Assembly: GCA_002457365.1 (NCBI GenBank)
Contig: NTKP01000009.1
Location: forward strand, 1-39,677
From: Rhodothermaeota bacterium MED-G12
GTDB taxonomy: Bacteria; Bacteroidota; Rhodothermia; Balneolales; Balneolaceae
Length of the DNA stretch: 39,677 nt
Reading direction: 5' to 3'
Below the pieces are notes generated by a model. It did no database searches. It worked only from the letters and a program-made list of their open reading frames with translations, and was not told where the DNA came from. Below, one piece after another: positions 1 to 7,222 of this stretch. The stretch's first letter is position 1; every line of letters begins with the position of its first letter. A program made the position numbers and the translations under genes.

Positions 1-969
1 TGGATCGGTTGGTTCCAAGCCTTGGTCTCTGGAGTATCCAAGGGTAATAGCCCCATTAAATCGGTCTCCAACTCGATACTGTGTGGAATTATTGGCATAG
101 TACGTACCCGAAGTAAAGACATCGGCACTTAGGGTGGTGGTGATATAATCATTGATGTATTGAAACCAACCCAAATTATGCAAACCAATACCTTTGGAAG
201 CCTGGGCATCGAATACATAGGTCGGGGTCAGTAGGCCAGAGCGTTTTTTATCCATTTGTGCGGGGACATACCCGAACGGCAACACAAATGGATACGGAAT
301 GTCTAGAACGTAGAGTCGGGCATTGGTAAAAAATATTTCTTCCTCATCTACCACTTTCATTTGTTTGGCTTCTAAATAGTAATACAAATAATCTGGTGGA
401 CAAGTCGAGTATATACCATCCTGAATGAATACTTCAGATTCATTTACATTTTTAATTTTAGACCCGATGAGTAGGCCATCGCTCACGCTAATTTGTGCAT
501 CTTCAAATTTTCCGCGACTACTTTTATAGTTAAAAAGAATACGGGTACTTTTAATTTCGTCTTCCCCCATAAGTAACACAGGCATTCCAAGACTGTCTTG
601 TACACCTGAAGCCCTAGCTTCTACCGTAGTAGAGTCTAAATTCATGGTAATTTGCGCGGATACCAATGTTCCAGAAGTGTGAGCAATTTTTGCCATTCCA
701 AATAAAAAAGCTTTACGGCCATTACCTAATCGAACAATCAGTGAATCGTTCGCTTGGAATTTTACGGCATTTTCTGTGCTTCCTCCTTGTACGGATCCTT
801 CGGACGTACTCATATTTAATTCAGTGAATGTATTGGAGGATGTAGCGGTGGATCCATCATCCTGACGCTCTAAATTTCGCATTTGGCCATAGCCATCTTG
901 AAGACCTAATAACAGGAATGCGAAGAGTACACAAATAATGGTTCTATTTCGCTTAACAAGCAGTTGCAC
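1..969 (-). CDS. lptD: LPS-assembly outer-membrane protein LptD-like, 5' part (truncated by window edge)
   Basis: The reading frame is open from a GTG start to the window edge (323 codons seen); AGGAG lies 4 bases before the GTG. Residues about 8-28 form a hydrophobic signal sequence ending in GYGQ, where signal peptidase could cut. The following part reads as an OstA/LptD N-terminal beta-jellyroll, with repeated strands of the type 'IKSTRILFNYKSSRGKFEDA'. It continues into a stretch like the start of the LptD barrel, with 'PYPFVLPFGYVPAQMDKKRSGLLTP' in part, which is typical of the FCB LptD family. LptD inserts lipopolysaccharide into the outer leaflet of the outer membrane. It lies 86 bp downstream of the ROK kinase on the same strand and may be co-transcribed. 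The family call is by pattern recognition; the C-terminal barrel is not in the window. Confidence 0.78.
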   Translation of the reverse strand, partial: MQLLVKRNRTIICVLFAFLLLGLQDGYGQMRNLERQDDGSTATSSNTFTELNMSTSEGSVQGGSTENAVKFQANDSLIVRLGNGRKAFLFGMAKIAHTSGTLVSAQITMNLDSTTVEARASGVQDSLGMPVLLMGEDEIKSTRILFNYKSSRGKFEDAQISVSDGLLIGSKIKNVNESEVFIQDGIYSTCPPDYLYYYLEAKQMKVVDEEEIFFTNARLYVLDIPYPFVLPFGYVPAQMDKKRSGLLTPTYVFDAQASKGIGLHNLGWFQYINDYITTTLSADVFTSGTYYANNSTQYRVGDRFNGAITLGYSRDQGLEPTDP

Positions 970-1027
970 GTGGCTCCTAGTAATTAATCTCAGAGACAGT
1001 TTGGGGTATATGAGCCCGAAGAAAAGC

Positions 1028-1052
1028 TACGCTATAAGGCCGCATTAGCGTA
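1028..1052 (-). terminator. Hairpin just downstream of the ROK kinase stop codon
   Basis: TACGCTA (1028-1034) pairs perfectly with TAGCGTA (1046-1052) around an 11-nt loop. It begins 3 bases after the kinase stop codon on the minus strand. No strong U-tract follows the stem, so it may be a weak terminator or an mRNA 3'-end or processing structure between the kinase and lptD. Confidence 0.3.
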
Positions 1053-1055
1053 AAA

Positions 1056-2000
1056 TTAACCAAACGAATCAAAGGCTAATCCAGCAGCCCCAAGTAGTGA
1101 GCTATCATTACCCAAATCTTCATAAATAATCTCAAAGCCCTCTTGAAATGGGGGCATCATGTGCTTTTTGACAATGTCTCTTGCGGGTTGAAAAAGCCAT
1201 TCGCCAGCCTTAGAAACTCCACCACTGAGCACATAGGTTCTAATATCCATCATGTGGGTATAGTTGATGATGGCATATCCAAGTCGCTGCCCCGCTTTCG
1301 CTAGGATTTCGATGGCAAGATCGTTTCCCGCATTGGCGGCCTGGGTTAAATCAACCGGCTCAAGTTTGTCAAAATCCTTGCTAAATTTCTGATAGAGTAA
1401 ATTATTTGGTTGCTGGGTAATCATATCCATAGCAAAACGACTTAAAAAGCGCTGCCCGAGGTAGGCCTCAATGGTGCCTCGTGTAACACTGTTTGAAAGA
1501 GGTCCATGATAATCCAAGATAATGTGACCTAATTCGCCAGCCATACCTTTAGAACCTTTGAATAGTTGTCGGTTAATGATGATTCCGCCACCTACTCCCG
1601 TACCAAGAGTGAGCATAATGAAATTATCGTGGCCTTTACCGGCACCAAAGTGTAGGGAGCCAAGGGCAGCAATATTTGCATCATTTTCAATTTTGCAAGT
1701 TAATTGTGTTCGGGAACTTACTTCCTCAGCCGCATTGACGCCATCCAAAAAAGGTAGATTGGGTGGATAACGAACAGTGGTTTGGTCCAAGCTAACCATC
1801 CCAGGTAGCCCCATACCTATACCGACTACCTCATCTTTTTTGGAAAGTTCCATTACGACCCCAGCAATACGATCGAGCAGGTGTTCTTTACCTAACTCAG
1901 CATGTGTTGGAGTTGAGCTTTGTTCTATGATGCCGAGATCCTGATCTACAACGGCTGCTTTAATATTGGTTCCACCTAGGTCAATTGCTATAGCTTTCAT
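1056..2000 (-). CDS. ROK-family sugar kinase (glucokinase-like) lacking the zinc-binding cysteines
   Basis: A 314-residue cytoplasmic protein of the ROK (repressor, ORF, kinase) family, which phosphorylates glucose or related sugars with ATP. The phosphate-binding motif DLGGTNIKAA starts at residue 7. The catalytic Asp is in ENDANIAALG (D108), and a second ATP motif, GTGVGGG, is at 133-139. GELGH (155-159) supplies the usual His. The CxCGxxGCxE zinc loop that normally follows is replaced by 'GPLSNSVTRGTIEAY' (166-180), which has no cysteine, although the flanking residues still align. No helix-turn-helix is present, so it is a kinase rather than a regulator. It starts 21 bp after the FtsB-like gene, so the two are probably one operon. 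The substrate cannot be read from the sequence. Confidence 0.88.
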   Translation of the reverse strand: MKAIAIDLGGTNIKAAVVDQDLGIIEQSSTPTHAELGKEHLLDRIAGVVMELSKKDEVVGIGMGLPGMVSLDQTTVRYPPNLPFLDGVNAAEEVSSRTQLTCKIENDANIAALGSLHFGAGKGHDNFIMLTLGTGVGGGIIINRQLFKGSKGMAGELGHIILDYHGPLSNSVTRGTIEAYLGQRFLSRFAMDMITQQPNNLLYQKFSKDFDKLEPVDLTQAANAGNDLAIEILAKAGQRLGYAIINYTHMMDIRTYVLSGGVSKAGEWLFQPARDIVKKHMMPPFQEGFEIIYEDLGNDSSLLGAAGLAFDSFG

Positions 2001-2021
2001 AAGTGTAAATTCTACGAATGA

Positions 2022-2327
2022 TTACTCTTCTTTTTTAATTTTGTACACCTTTTCCCCTGGTTTCTTCATCCCATATTCTTCTCGAGCAATTTTTTCAATA
2101 AGATCAGGGTTGTTTTCAAGTTTTTGAATGTCCTGCTCTAAAGTTTCAGACTCGCTTTTTAGCTCTTCGGTTTTTTGAATGAGTTCTTTTTTTTGCTGAC
2201 CTAAATCCCAGCGTGTTTTAAGGCTGTAGGCATCGACAAATAAAAACCAAATCACTAAAACCAGCCCCAAAAGGCCTAGCAGGATTTTTTTATTCCATCT
2301 CAGTGGATTAAAAAGTTCTACATTCAT
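2022..2327 (-). CDS. Septum formation initiator family protein (FtsB/DivIC-like)
   Basis: A 101-residue bitopic membrane protein. Residues about 14-31 form one transmembrane helix. A heptad-rich coiled coil follows (about 40-75, rich in Lys, Glu and Leu, with 'KTEELKSESETLEQDIQKLE'), then the conserved 'IEKIAREEYGMKKPGEKVYKI' type end, in which REEYGM..PGE is the family hallmark. Proteins of this family form the FtsQLB/DivIB-FtsL-DivIC complex that activates septal peptidoglycan synthesis. Length and layout are as expected. It is the first gene of the minus-strand group that continues into the ROK kinase. No Shine-Dalgarno motif precedes the ATG, which is common in this phylum. Confidence 0.87.
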   Translation of the reverse strand: MNVELFNPLRWNKKILLGLLGLVLVIWFLFVDAYSLKTRWDLGQQKKELIQKTEELKSESETLEQDIQKLENNPDLIEKIAREEYGMKKPGEKVYKIKKEE

Positions 2328-2385
2328 AGGGTAACATGATGATGATTCATCGAATAAAATACATCATTTTATGGTTTAAACACAT

Positions 2386-2420
2386 AAAAAAACCCCGTCC
2401 GGTTTCAAGCGAACGGGGTT
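2386..2420 (-). terminator. Rho-independent terminator downstream of tRNA-Lys
   Basis: AACCCCGT (2391-2398) pairs with ACGGGGTT (2413-2420) to give an 8-bp GC-rich stem. Read on the minus strand it is followed by seven U residues (A-run 2386-2392 on the plus strand). It lies about 110 bp after the tRNA and before the FtsB gene, so it separates the two transcripts. Confidence 0.8.
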
Positions 2421-2533
2421 GGTCAAGAGAGAGTCAATTTGTTCTCTAAAATTCAGCAATCCGTTTACGGCAATCGCTGTATTCTAAGCATCATTGAATT
2501 TAATACTTTCGAATATCCTAGAACAAATGAAAG

Positions 2534-2606
2534 TGAACCGGGTGGGACTCGAACCCACGACCCACGGCTTAAAAGGCAGTTGCTCTACCAACTGAGCTAC
2601 CGGTTC
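2534..2606 (-). tRNA. tRNA-Lys (anticodon TTT)
   Basis: The minus strand folds as a 73-nt cloverleaf: acceptor GAACCGG/CCGGTTC, TA, D-arm GCTC-AGTTGGTA-GAGC, anticodon loop CTTTTAA, variable GGGTC and T-arm GTGGG-TTCGAGT-CCCAC, with discriminator A. The anticodon is TTT, reading AAA/AAG. CCA is not encoded. The anticodon stem ACTGC/GCCGT contains one U-C mismatch at the central pair (29:41); all other stems pair fully. A promoter lies 12 bp upstream and an intrinsic terminator downstream, so it is a single-gene transcript. Confidence 0.95.
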
Positions 2607-2618
2607 GACCACAGACTC

Positions 2619-2651
2619 CAAATATACGACCTTTTATAGCTTTTTTTCAAA
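2619..2651 (-). promoter_or_regulatory. Bacteroidota-type promoter of tRNA-Lys
   Basis: On the minus strand TTTG (plus 2648-2651) is followed after 21 bp by TATATTTG (plus 2619-2626). This matches the -33 TTTG / -7 TAnnTTTG pattern recognised by the primary sigma factor of Bacteroidota. The box ends 12 bp before the mature tRNA 5' end, the right place for a short trailed transcript. The A/T-rich tract between and beyond the boxes fits a strong stable-RNA promoter. Confidence 0.65.
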
Positions 2652-2816
2652 AAAAAGGAAAAAAAGAGTGTAATAATTTATACACCTACATTGAGTGAAG
2701 TAGCTAAGCTAGGGATAAGGGTCGGTATTAGTTGGTGATTTTTTTTTCTAAGTGCTTGGAATACCGTACTATTGGAAGGTACAAATTGTAGGAATCCGAA
2801 GATTAGGTTCAAAAAA

Positions 2817-3215
2817 ATGGCTAGTATTTTTAGTAAAATCATAGCAGGTGAAATACCCTGCCATAAGGTGGCGGAAAGCTCCGATTATTTTGCTTTTTTA
2901 GATATACGACCAGTATCCAAAGGTCACACTCTAGTTGTTCCAAAAGATGAGGTAGATTATGTGTTCGATTTGGATAATCACACGTATCTGGGACTTATGG
3001 AATTTGCTAAAAAGGTTGCTAAGGCCATGGATCAGGCGCTAAAACCCATTCGAGTGGGTATGACGGTAGAGGGACTTGAAGTGCCCCACGCCCATGTTCA
3101 TTTGATTCCTATGTACGCTGAGGGAGGCCCTTTCCGTTTGGGACGTTCTATTGAACTCAAGAGTGACGAAATGCGTCATATTGCCGAACATATTGCTAAA
3201 CATTTACATCAATGA
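2817..3215 (+). CDS. HIT (histidine triad) family nucleotide-binding hydrolase
   Basis: A 132-residue HIT protein if started at the internal ATG giving MASIFSKIIAGEIPCHKV, the usual family N-terminus; a further upstream ATG at 2772 would add 15 residues with no family resemblance. The histidine triad is HAHVH at residues 91-95 with H91, H93 and H95, inside 'VPHAHVHLIP'. HIT proteins hydrolyse nucleoside phosphoramidates or dinucleoside polyphosphates; the exact substrate is not predictable. Its stop codon overlaps the ATG of aroQ (ATGA), so the two are translationally coupled. Confidence 0.9.
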   Translation: MASIFSKIIAGEIPCHKVAESSDYFAFLDIRPVSKGHTLVVPKDEVDYVFDLDNHTYLGLMEFAKKVAKAMDQALKPIRVGMTVEGLEVPHAHVHLIPMYAEGGPFRLGRSIELKSDEMRHIAEHIAKHLHQ

Positions 3216-3643
3216 AGCTACTTATTATCCACGGACCAAATCTAAACCTCTTAGGTACTCGAGATCCGGATACCTATGGTTCAATGACCTTAGATCAATT
3301 GAATACATATATCCAGGCATCTTTTACAGAACATTCCATAAATTTTTTCCAGTCAAATGTAGAAGGTGATTTGATCAATCGAATACAAGAAGTGCTCACC
3401 GATGGTACAGAGGGGCTAGTGGTAAACTTGGGTGGTTATACCCACACATCGGTAGCTTTGAGAGATGCCTTAGATCCTATTTCCATACCCAAGGTTGAAG
3501 TACATCTTTCTAATATTCATGCCCGAGAAAAATTTCGCGAACATTCGGTAACGGGCGCGGTTATGAATGGAATTATTACAGGCTTCGGGGCTGACAGTTA
3601 CTTATTAGGAATACGAGCGATAGAAGGTATCTACGCTAAATAA
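3212..3643 (+). CDS. aroQ: 3-dehydroquinate dehydratase, type II
   Basis: A 143-residue protein of the normal length for the dodecameric type II enzyme, which dehydrates 3-dehydroquinate to 3-dehydroshikimate in the shikimate pathway. It opens with 'LLIIHGPNLNLLGTRDP'. The catalytic tyrosine Y22 lies in DTYG. The active-site loop VNLGGYTHTSVALRDAL carries N72 and H78, and VHLSNIHAREKFREHS carries H98. The final 'GFGADSYLLGIRAI' is the usual C-terminal signature. It overlaps the HIT gene by 4 bp and is followed after 7 bp by the flippase gene. Confidence 0.96.
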   Translation: MKLLIIHGPNLNLLGTRDPDTYGSMTLDQLNTYIQASFTEHSINFFQSNVEGDLINRIQEVLTDGTEGLVVNLGGYTHTSVALRDALDPISIPKVEVHLSNIHAREKFREHSVTGAVMNGIITGFGADSYLLGIRAIEGIYAK

Positions 3644-3650
3644 GTTAGAG

Positions 3651-5132
3651 TTGAAACCACTTAAACATTTATTATCTGATACATTGGTCTATGGCATTAG
3701 TAGTGTCATTGCCAGATTTATCAATTATTTATTGGTACCTTTTCATACAGGGCTATTCAATCCTGATGCATACGGCGTAGTGGGTCTTGTTTATGCTGCC
3801 ATTGGGTTACTTCAGGTACTTTTTACTTTTGGAATGGAATCCTCCTATCTGCGCTACGGTAAAGATCGTGAACAAGTTGCTCATTTATTTTCCACTATAC
3901 AGCGAGCTTTATTAGCCATTGGTCTGTTAATCAGCCTTATACTCCTACTTTTTCAGACTCCACTTTCTGGATTGCTCTCACTACGAGCCGATGCTTCGGT
4001 TGAGGGCCGTATCTACCTGCTAATGATAGGTATTCTTCTGGTTGATGCATTAGCCATTGTCCCTTTTGCAGAATTGAGACTGTCCAAGCGAGCCTATTCA
4101 TTTGCCTGGTTAAAACTGGGACATGTGGCCATAAATGTAGGGTTAAATGGGTATCTAATCTTGGTTTTAGATTGGGGGATTGAAGCAATATTTATGGCTA
4201 ATTTTCTAGCATCTGCCGCTGTGCTATTAGGAGTATTTGGACTGACCAGATCACTCTGGAGAGGTTCATGGTCCAGTGATATGCTACGAAAAATGGTTGA
4301 ATTTGGGTGGCCATTCATCCCTGCTGGTTTGGCGCATGTGGTCAATGAAACCCTGGATCGCTTCTTTTTAAAAAGCTTAAGCAGCGAACAAATCTATGCT
4401 ATCTATGGTTTGGAGTGGAGTGCAGATTATATAGTGGGTGTATATAATGCTTGTTATAAGTTGGCTGTTTTTATGTTGCTACTCGTGCAAATGTATCGAA
4501 TGGCTTGGCAGCCTTTTTTCATGAGACAAAGTGACGAACCTAACGCGCCCATTATTTTTGGTCAGGCCTTCCGTTATTTTAATGTAGCCGCCGCTGCCGT
4601 ATTTTTAGGAGTAGGCCTATTTGTGGAGTCAATTGTTGCCATTCCAGTTCCTTTTTTGAACACAACTCTAATCGATCAGGCGTATTGGTCGGGCCTAAGT
4701 ATTGTACCGTGGCTGCTATTGGCCTATTGGTTTCAAGGCTGGTACGTAAATTTCTCAGCGGGTATATTTATTCAAGAGAAAACCAAAAACTTGGCACAAA
4801 TCACTGGATTAGGCGCGTTAATCACCGTGATCGTGAATGTTGCACTTATTCCTGTGTTAGGTATGACTGGAGCGGCTATCGCCACCGTGCTTAGCTATGG
4901 AACCATGGCACTAGTTCTCCATAAGGTTGCACAGCGAGCCATGAAAGTCCCCTTTGGACTAGTACGTGCGTTTGGAGCTATGCTTATTGCGGCCGGTGCT
5001 GTTTGGAGTGCTGAGTTTGTTCAAATCATGGTTGGATGGTCTGCTGAAATGGTGGGCCTATTGTTATTTGTCCTGTCGATGATCCTAATCGTACCGCTAC
5101 AGCTAATGAACAGGGCTGGTAAAACCGCATAA
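3651..5132 (+). CDS. Polysaccharide/lipid-linked oligosaccharide flippase (MATE/Wzx-like)
   Basis: A 493-residue integral membrane protein with about 12-14 hydrophobic helices and no large soluble domain. It starts 'MKPLKHLLSDTLVYGISSVI', typical of the polysaccharide biosynthesis (Wzx/RfbX) branch of the MOP superfamily, which moves lipid-linked sugars across the inner membrane. The start is a TTG 7 bp after the aroQ stop; no ATG lies before the first helix, so TTG is the sensible choice. No glycosyltransferases are next to it, so its substrate is unknown. Third gene of the HIT-aroQ operon. Confidence 0.82.
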   Translation: MKPLKHLLSDTLVYGISSVIARFINYLLVPFHTGLFNPDAYGVVGLVYAAIGLLQVLFTFGMESSYLRYGKDREQVAHLFSTIQRALLAIGLLISLILLLFQTPLSGLLSLRADASVEGRIYLLMIGILLVDALAIVPFAELRLSKRAYSFAWLKLGHVAINVGLNGYLILVLDWGIEAIFMANFLASAAVLLGVFGLTRSLWRGSWSSDMLRKMVEFGWPFIPAGLAHVVNETLDRFFLKSLSSEQIYAIYGLEWSADYIVGVYNACYKLAVFMLLLVQMYRMAWQPFFMRQSDEPNAPIIFGQAFRYFNVAAAAVFLGVGLFVESIVAIPVPFLNTTLIDQAYWSGLSIVPWLLLAYWFQGWYVNFSAGIFIQEKTKNLAQITGLGALITVIVNVALIPVLGMTGAAIATVLSYGTMALVLHKVAQRAMKVPFGLVRAFGAMLIAAGAVWSAEFVQIMVGWSAEMVGLLLFVLSMILIVPLQLMNRAGKTA

Positions 5133-5174
5133 ATAACGGTAATTAAGCCTCAAAAAAAATCAACCAGAAGAAGC

Positions 5175-5209
5175 AAAAAAAAATCCCGCAACGAAACGAA
5201 GCGGGATTT
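5175..5209 (-). terminator. Rho-independent terminator after mdh
   Basis: AAATCCCGC (5181-5189) and GCGGGATTT (5201-5209) form a perfect 9-bp stem with an 11-nt loop. A nine-base A-run (5175-5183) gives a U-tract on the minus strand. It sits 30 bp after the mdh stop and could also stop plus-strand transcripts from the flippase operon. Confidence 0.85.
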
Positions 5210-5239
5210 AAAAGCAAGTAGTGAGAACCTTTGTCCTCG

Positions 5240-6199
5240 TTATTTATTGTTCATAAGTGCTTTAAAGTCGTCAAGAGTGCCGCGAACGGCTTTAGCCGAC
5301 TCCTGTAAAAGTTCGCTTTCTTTTTGGGTTAATTCAACCTCAATTACTTCTTTTATACCACCTTTTCCGAGTTTGACTGGAACTCCAATATACAGATCAT
5401 CAATTCCGTATTCTCCATCTATGTGAGCGCAGACGGGGAAAATTCTATTTTGATCCAACAATATCGCCTCAACCATTTGAGCGGCTGCAGCACCCGGGGC
5501 ATACCATGCCGAGGTTCCCATGAGTCCGACAATCTCGCCCCCACCCTTTTTAGCACGATCAACAATTTCGTCTAGTCGTTCTTCAGAAATAAAATGAGTA
5601 ATAGGCATTCCTGATAAGGTGGTGAATCTAGGTAACGGAACCATAGTGTCACCATGTCCACCCATTAGTAGGGCCTGAATATCTTTTGGTGAAACATCTA
5701 ATTCATCGGCAATGAACGCTCGATATCGAGCAGTATCCAAAATACCAGCCATCCCCATGACGTTTTCATAAGGAAGTCCTGATGCATCTTTGGCCACTTG
5801 AACCATTACATCTAGTGGATTAGAAACAATAATTAGAATGGTATCAGGAGAGTACTTTACTAGTTCTGTTGTAACACTGCGAACTATATTTGCATTAATT
5901 TCCAGTAAATCATCACGACTCATCCCTGGTCTACGAGGCACTCCCGCGGTAATTACGCATACATCGGAACCCGCCGTATCAGCATAGTCTGTAGTTCCTT
6001 TAACTCTTGTGTCAAATAGGTGAATGGGCGATGCTTCCCATTGGTCTAATGCGCGTCCTTTGGATGGATAAAAGGTTTTATCGTCTTGTTTTCGCTCTAA
6101 ATCTAAAGCGATAACTTCTTTTGCAAAATCTCTTTGTGCAACGCTAAGCGCTACAGTAGATCCAACATTTCCTCCGGCTCCGACAACGGTTACTTTCAT
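5240..6199 (-). CDS. mdh: Malate dehydrogenase (NAD-dependent, LDH-like type)
   Basis: A 319-residue NAD-dependent oxidoreductase of the citric acid cycle, interconverting malate and oxaloacetate in the cytoplasm. The Rossmann motif is GAGGNVGS (7-14). The substrate loop is VPRRPGMSRDDLL: R89 is the arginine that selects malate over lactate, and R95 also binds substrate. D155 and R158 are in ILDTARYR, and the catalytic H182 is in GGHGDTMVP. Length and motifs match the tetrameric MDH common in Bacteroidota and related phyla. It has its own strong terminator and a 151-bp upstream gap, so it is likely monocistronic. Confidence 0.96.
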   Translation of the reverse strand: MKVTVVGAGGNVGSTVALSVAQRDFAKEVIALDLERKQDDKTFYPSKGRALDQWEASPIHLFDTRVKGTTDYADTAGSDVCVITAGVPRRPGMSRDDLLEINANIVRSVTTELVKYSPDTILIIVSNPLDVMVQVAKDASGLPYENVMGMAGILDTARYRAFIADELDVSPKDIQALLMGGHGDTMVPLPRFTTLSGMPITHFISEERLDEIVDRAKKGGGEIVGLMGTSAWYAPGAAAAQMVEAILLDQNRIFPVCAHIDGEYGIDDLYIGVPVKLGKGGIKEVIEVELTQKESELLQESAKAVRGTLDDFKALMNNK

Positions 6200-6282
6200 G
6201 ACTTTGGGTAGTATTTTAAGTTTTTTGTTTGGTTATTCTATCTTTTTTTCCGAATGAAGTAAAATAAGAATTTTATTCACCT

Positions 6283-6358
6283 ATAGCTGAAAAATTAGCT
6301 ATTAAGCCTGAGTGGACTGGAGCCAGTAATGGTAGCTACCCGAAAAACGATTAGCTAC
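6283..6358. repeat. Cluster of TAGCTA-containing dyads between nadK and mdh
   Basis: ATAGCT (6283-6288) pairs with AGCTAT (6297-6302), and GTAGCTA (6332-6338) pairs with TAGCTAC (6352-6358). Between them ACTGG/CCAGT (6315-6326) forms a third small hairpin. The last dyad overlaps the nadK stop codon. None has a clear U-tract, so they are not convincing terminators. They may be mRNA 3'-end structures or operator-like sites for mdh. Confidence 0.35.
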
Positions 6359-7220
6359 GTCGGGAGTCCTGCCCCCACATAAGTTTTTTGCGGAGCGTGT
6401 CAAAATAGCTGTGATTGTTCAGGTGTACGAGGGGAATTCGGGAAGAGGATTTTTTTATGCAAATGGAAAAAGGGTATTCTGATACGGGTTGAACTACTCC
6501 GTCGCAGGAAAAAATTACGGAAGGATCGGACTCGGGGATAGAAATTCGAAGCTCCTTGTCTGAAGACAACACCAAAGGACGTGTTGTTAGGGTATGTGGA
6601 TTAACAGGAGTGACGACAAGCACGCCGGAGCCGGGCATAACAATGGGCCCCCCAGCTGAAAGATTATAGGCGGTCGACCCGGTTGGGGAGGCTACGATGA
6701 GGCCGTCAGACCAGTAGGTATTTATGAGGTCTCCATCATATTCAGCATCTATATTAATCATAGAGCTTGAATCGCGGCGAGTAAACAGGCACTCGTTTAA
6801 GGCATAATAGAGCTGGCCTTTTTGATCGATTGCTTGCAGAAAATGTCGGTAGTCTAACGTGTAATTTTGTTCGATAAGTGCGTCCAAAGCGGAATACATT
6901 TCCTCAATGGAAACATCGTTCATGAATCCTAGACGACCACTGTTTATCCCTAGAATCGGTTTTTCGAGTCCTCGTGCGAGTCGGGCAGCGTAGAGTAAGG
7001 TTCCGTCACCTCCAATTACAATAAGTAGGTCCGAAGCTTCTATTGCAGCGGTATCCCCTTTGCAAAAATGGAGTCCACCGGTTTCAATTACGTTCAGAGA
7101 CTCGGCCGTTTGTTCATCGATATAGCAATGAACTTCTTTGTCTTGTGCCCATACCAATGTCTGCTGTAGTACTTGCTGTACTTCGTACTTTTTGGGATTG
7201 GTAATTAATGCACATTTCAT
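6351..7220 (-). CDS. nadK: NAD kinase
   Basis: A 289-residue cytoplasmic enzyme that phosphorylates NAD to NADP. The GGDGT motif is at 70-74, after 'SDLLIVI'. The second conserved block 'GLIVASPTGSTAYNLSAGGP' and 'NPHTLTTRPLVL' follow in the expected order. The start codon is 2 bp after the ddl stop, and AAGGAAG in the end of ddl is a plausible ribosome-binding site, so the pair is translationally linked. Confidence 0.95.
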   Translation of the reverse strand: MKCALITNPKKYEVQQVLQQTLVWAQDKEVHCYIDEQTAESLNVIETGGLHFCKGDTAAIEASDLLIVIGGDGTLLYAARLARGLEKPILGINSGRLGFMNDVSIEEMYSALDALIEQNYTLDYRHFLQAIDQKGQLYYALNECLFTRRDSSSMINIDAEYDGDLINTYWSDGLIVASPTGSTAYNLSAGGPIVMPGSGVLVVTPVNPHTLTTRPLVLSSDKELRISIPESDPSVIFSCDGVVQPVSEYPFSICIKKSSSRIPLVHLNNHSYFDTLRKKLMWGQDSRRS

Positions 7221-7222
7221 GA

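Noticed and set aside
2439..2639. Plus-strand 66-codon frame over the tRNA-Lys locus
   Set aside because: Its middle (EPGGTRTHDPRLKRQLLYQLSYRF in part) is the well-known artefact of translating the antisense of a tRNA gene; the tRNA explains the sequence.
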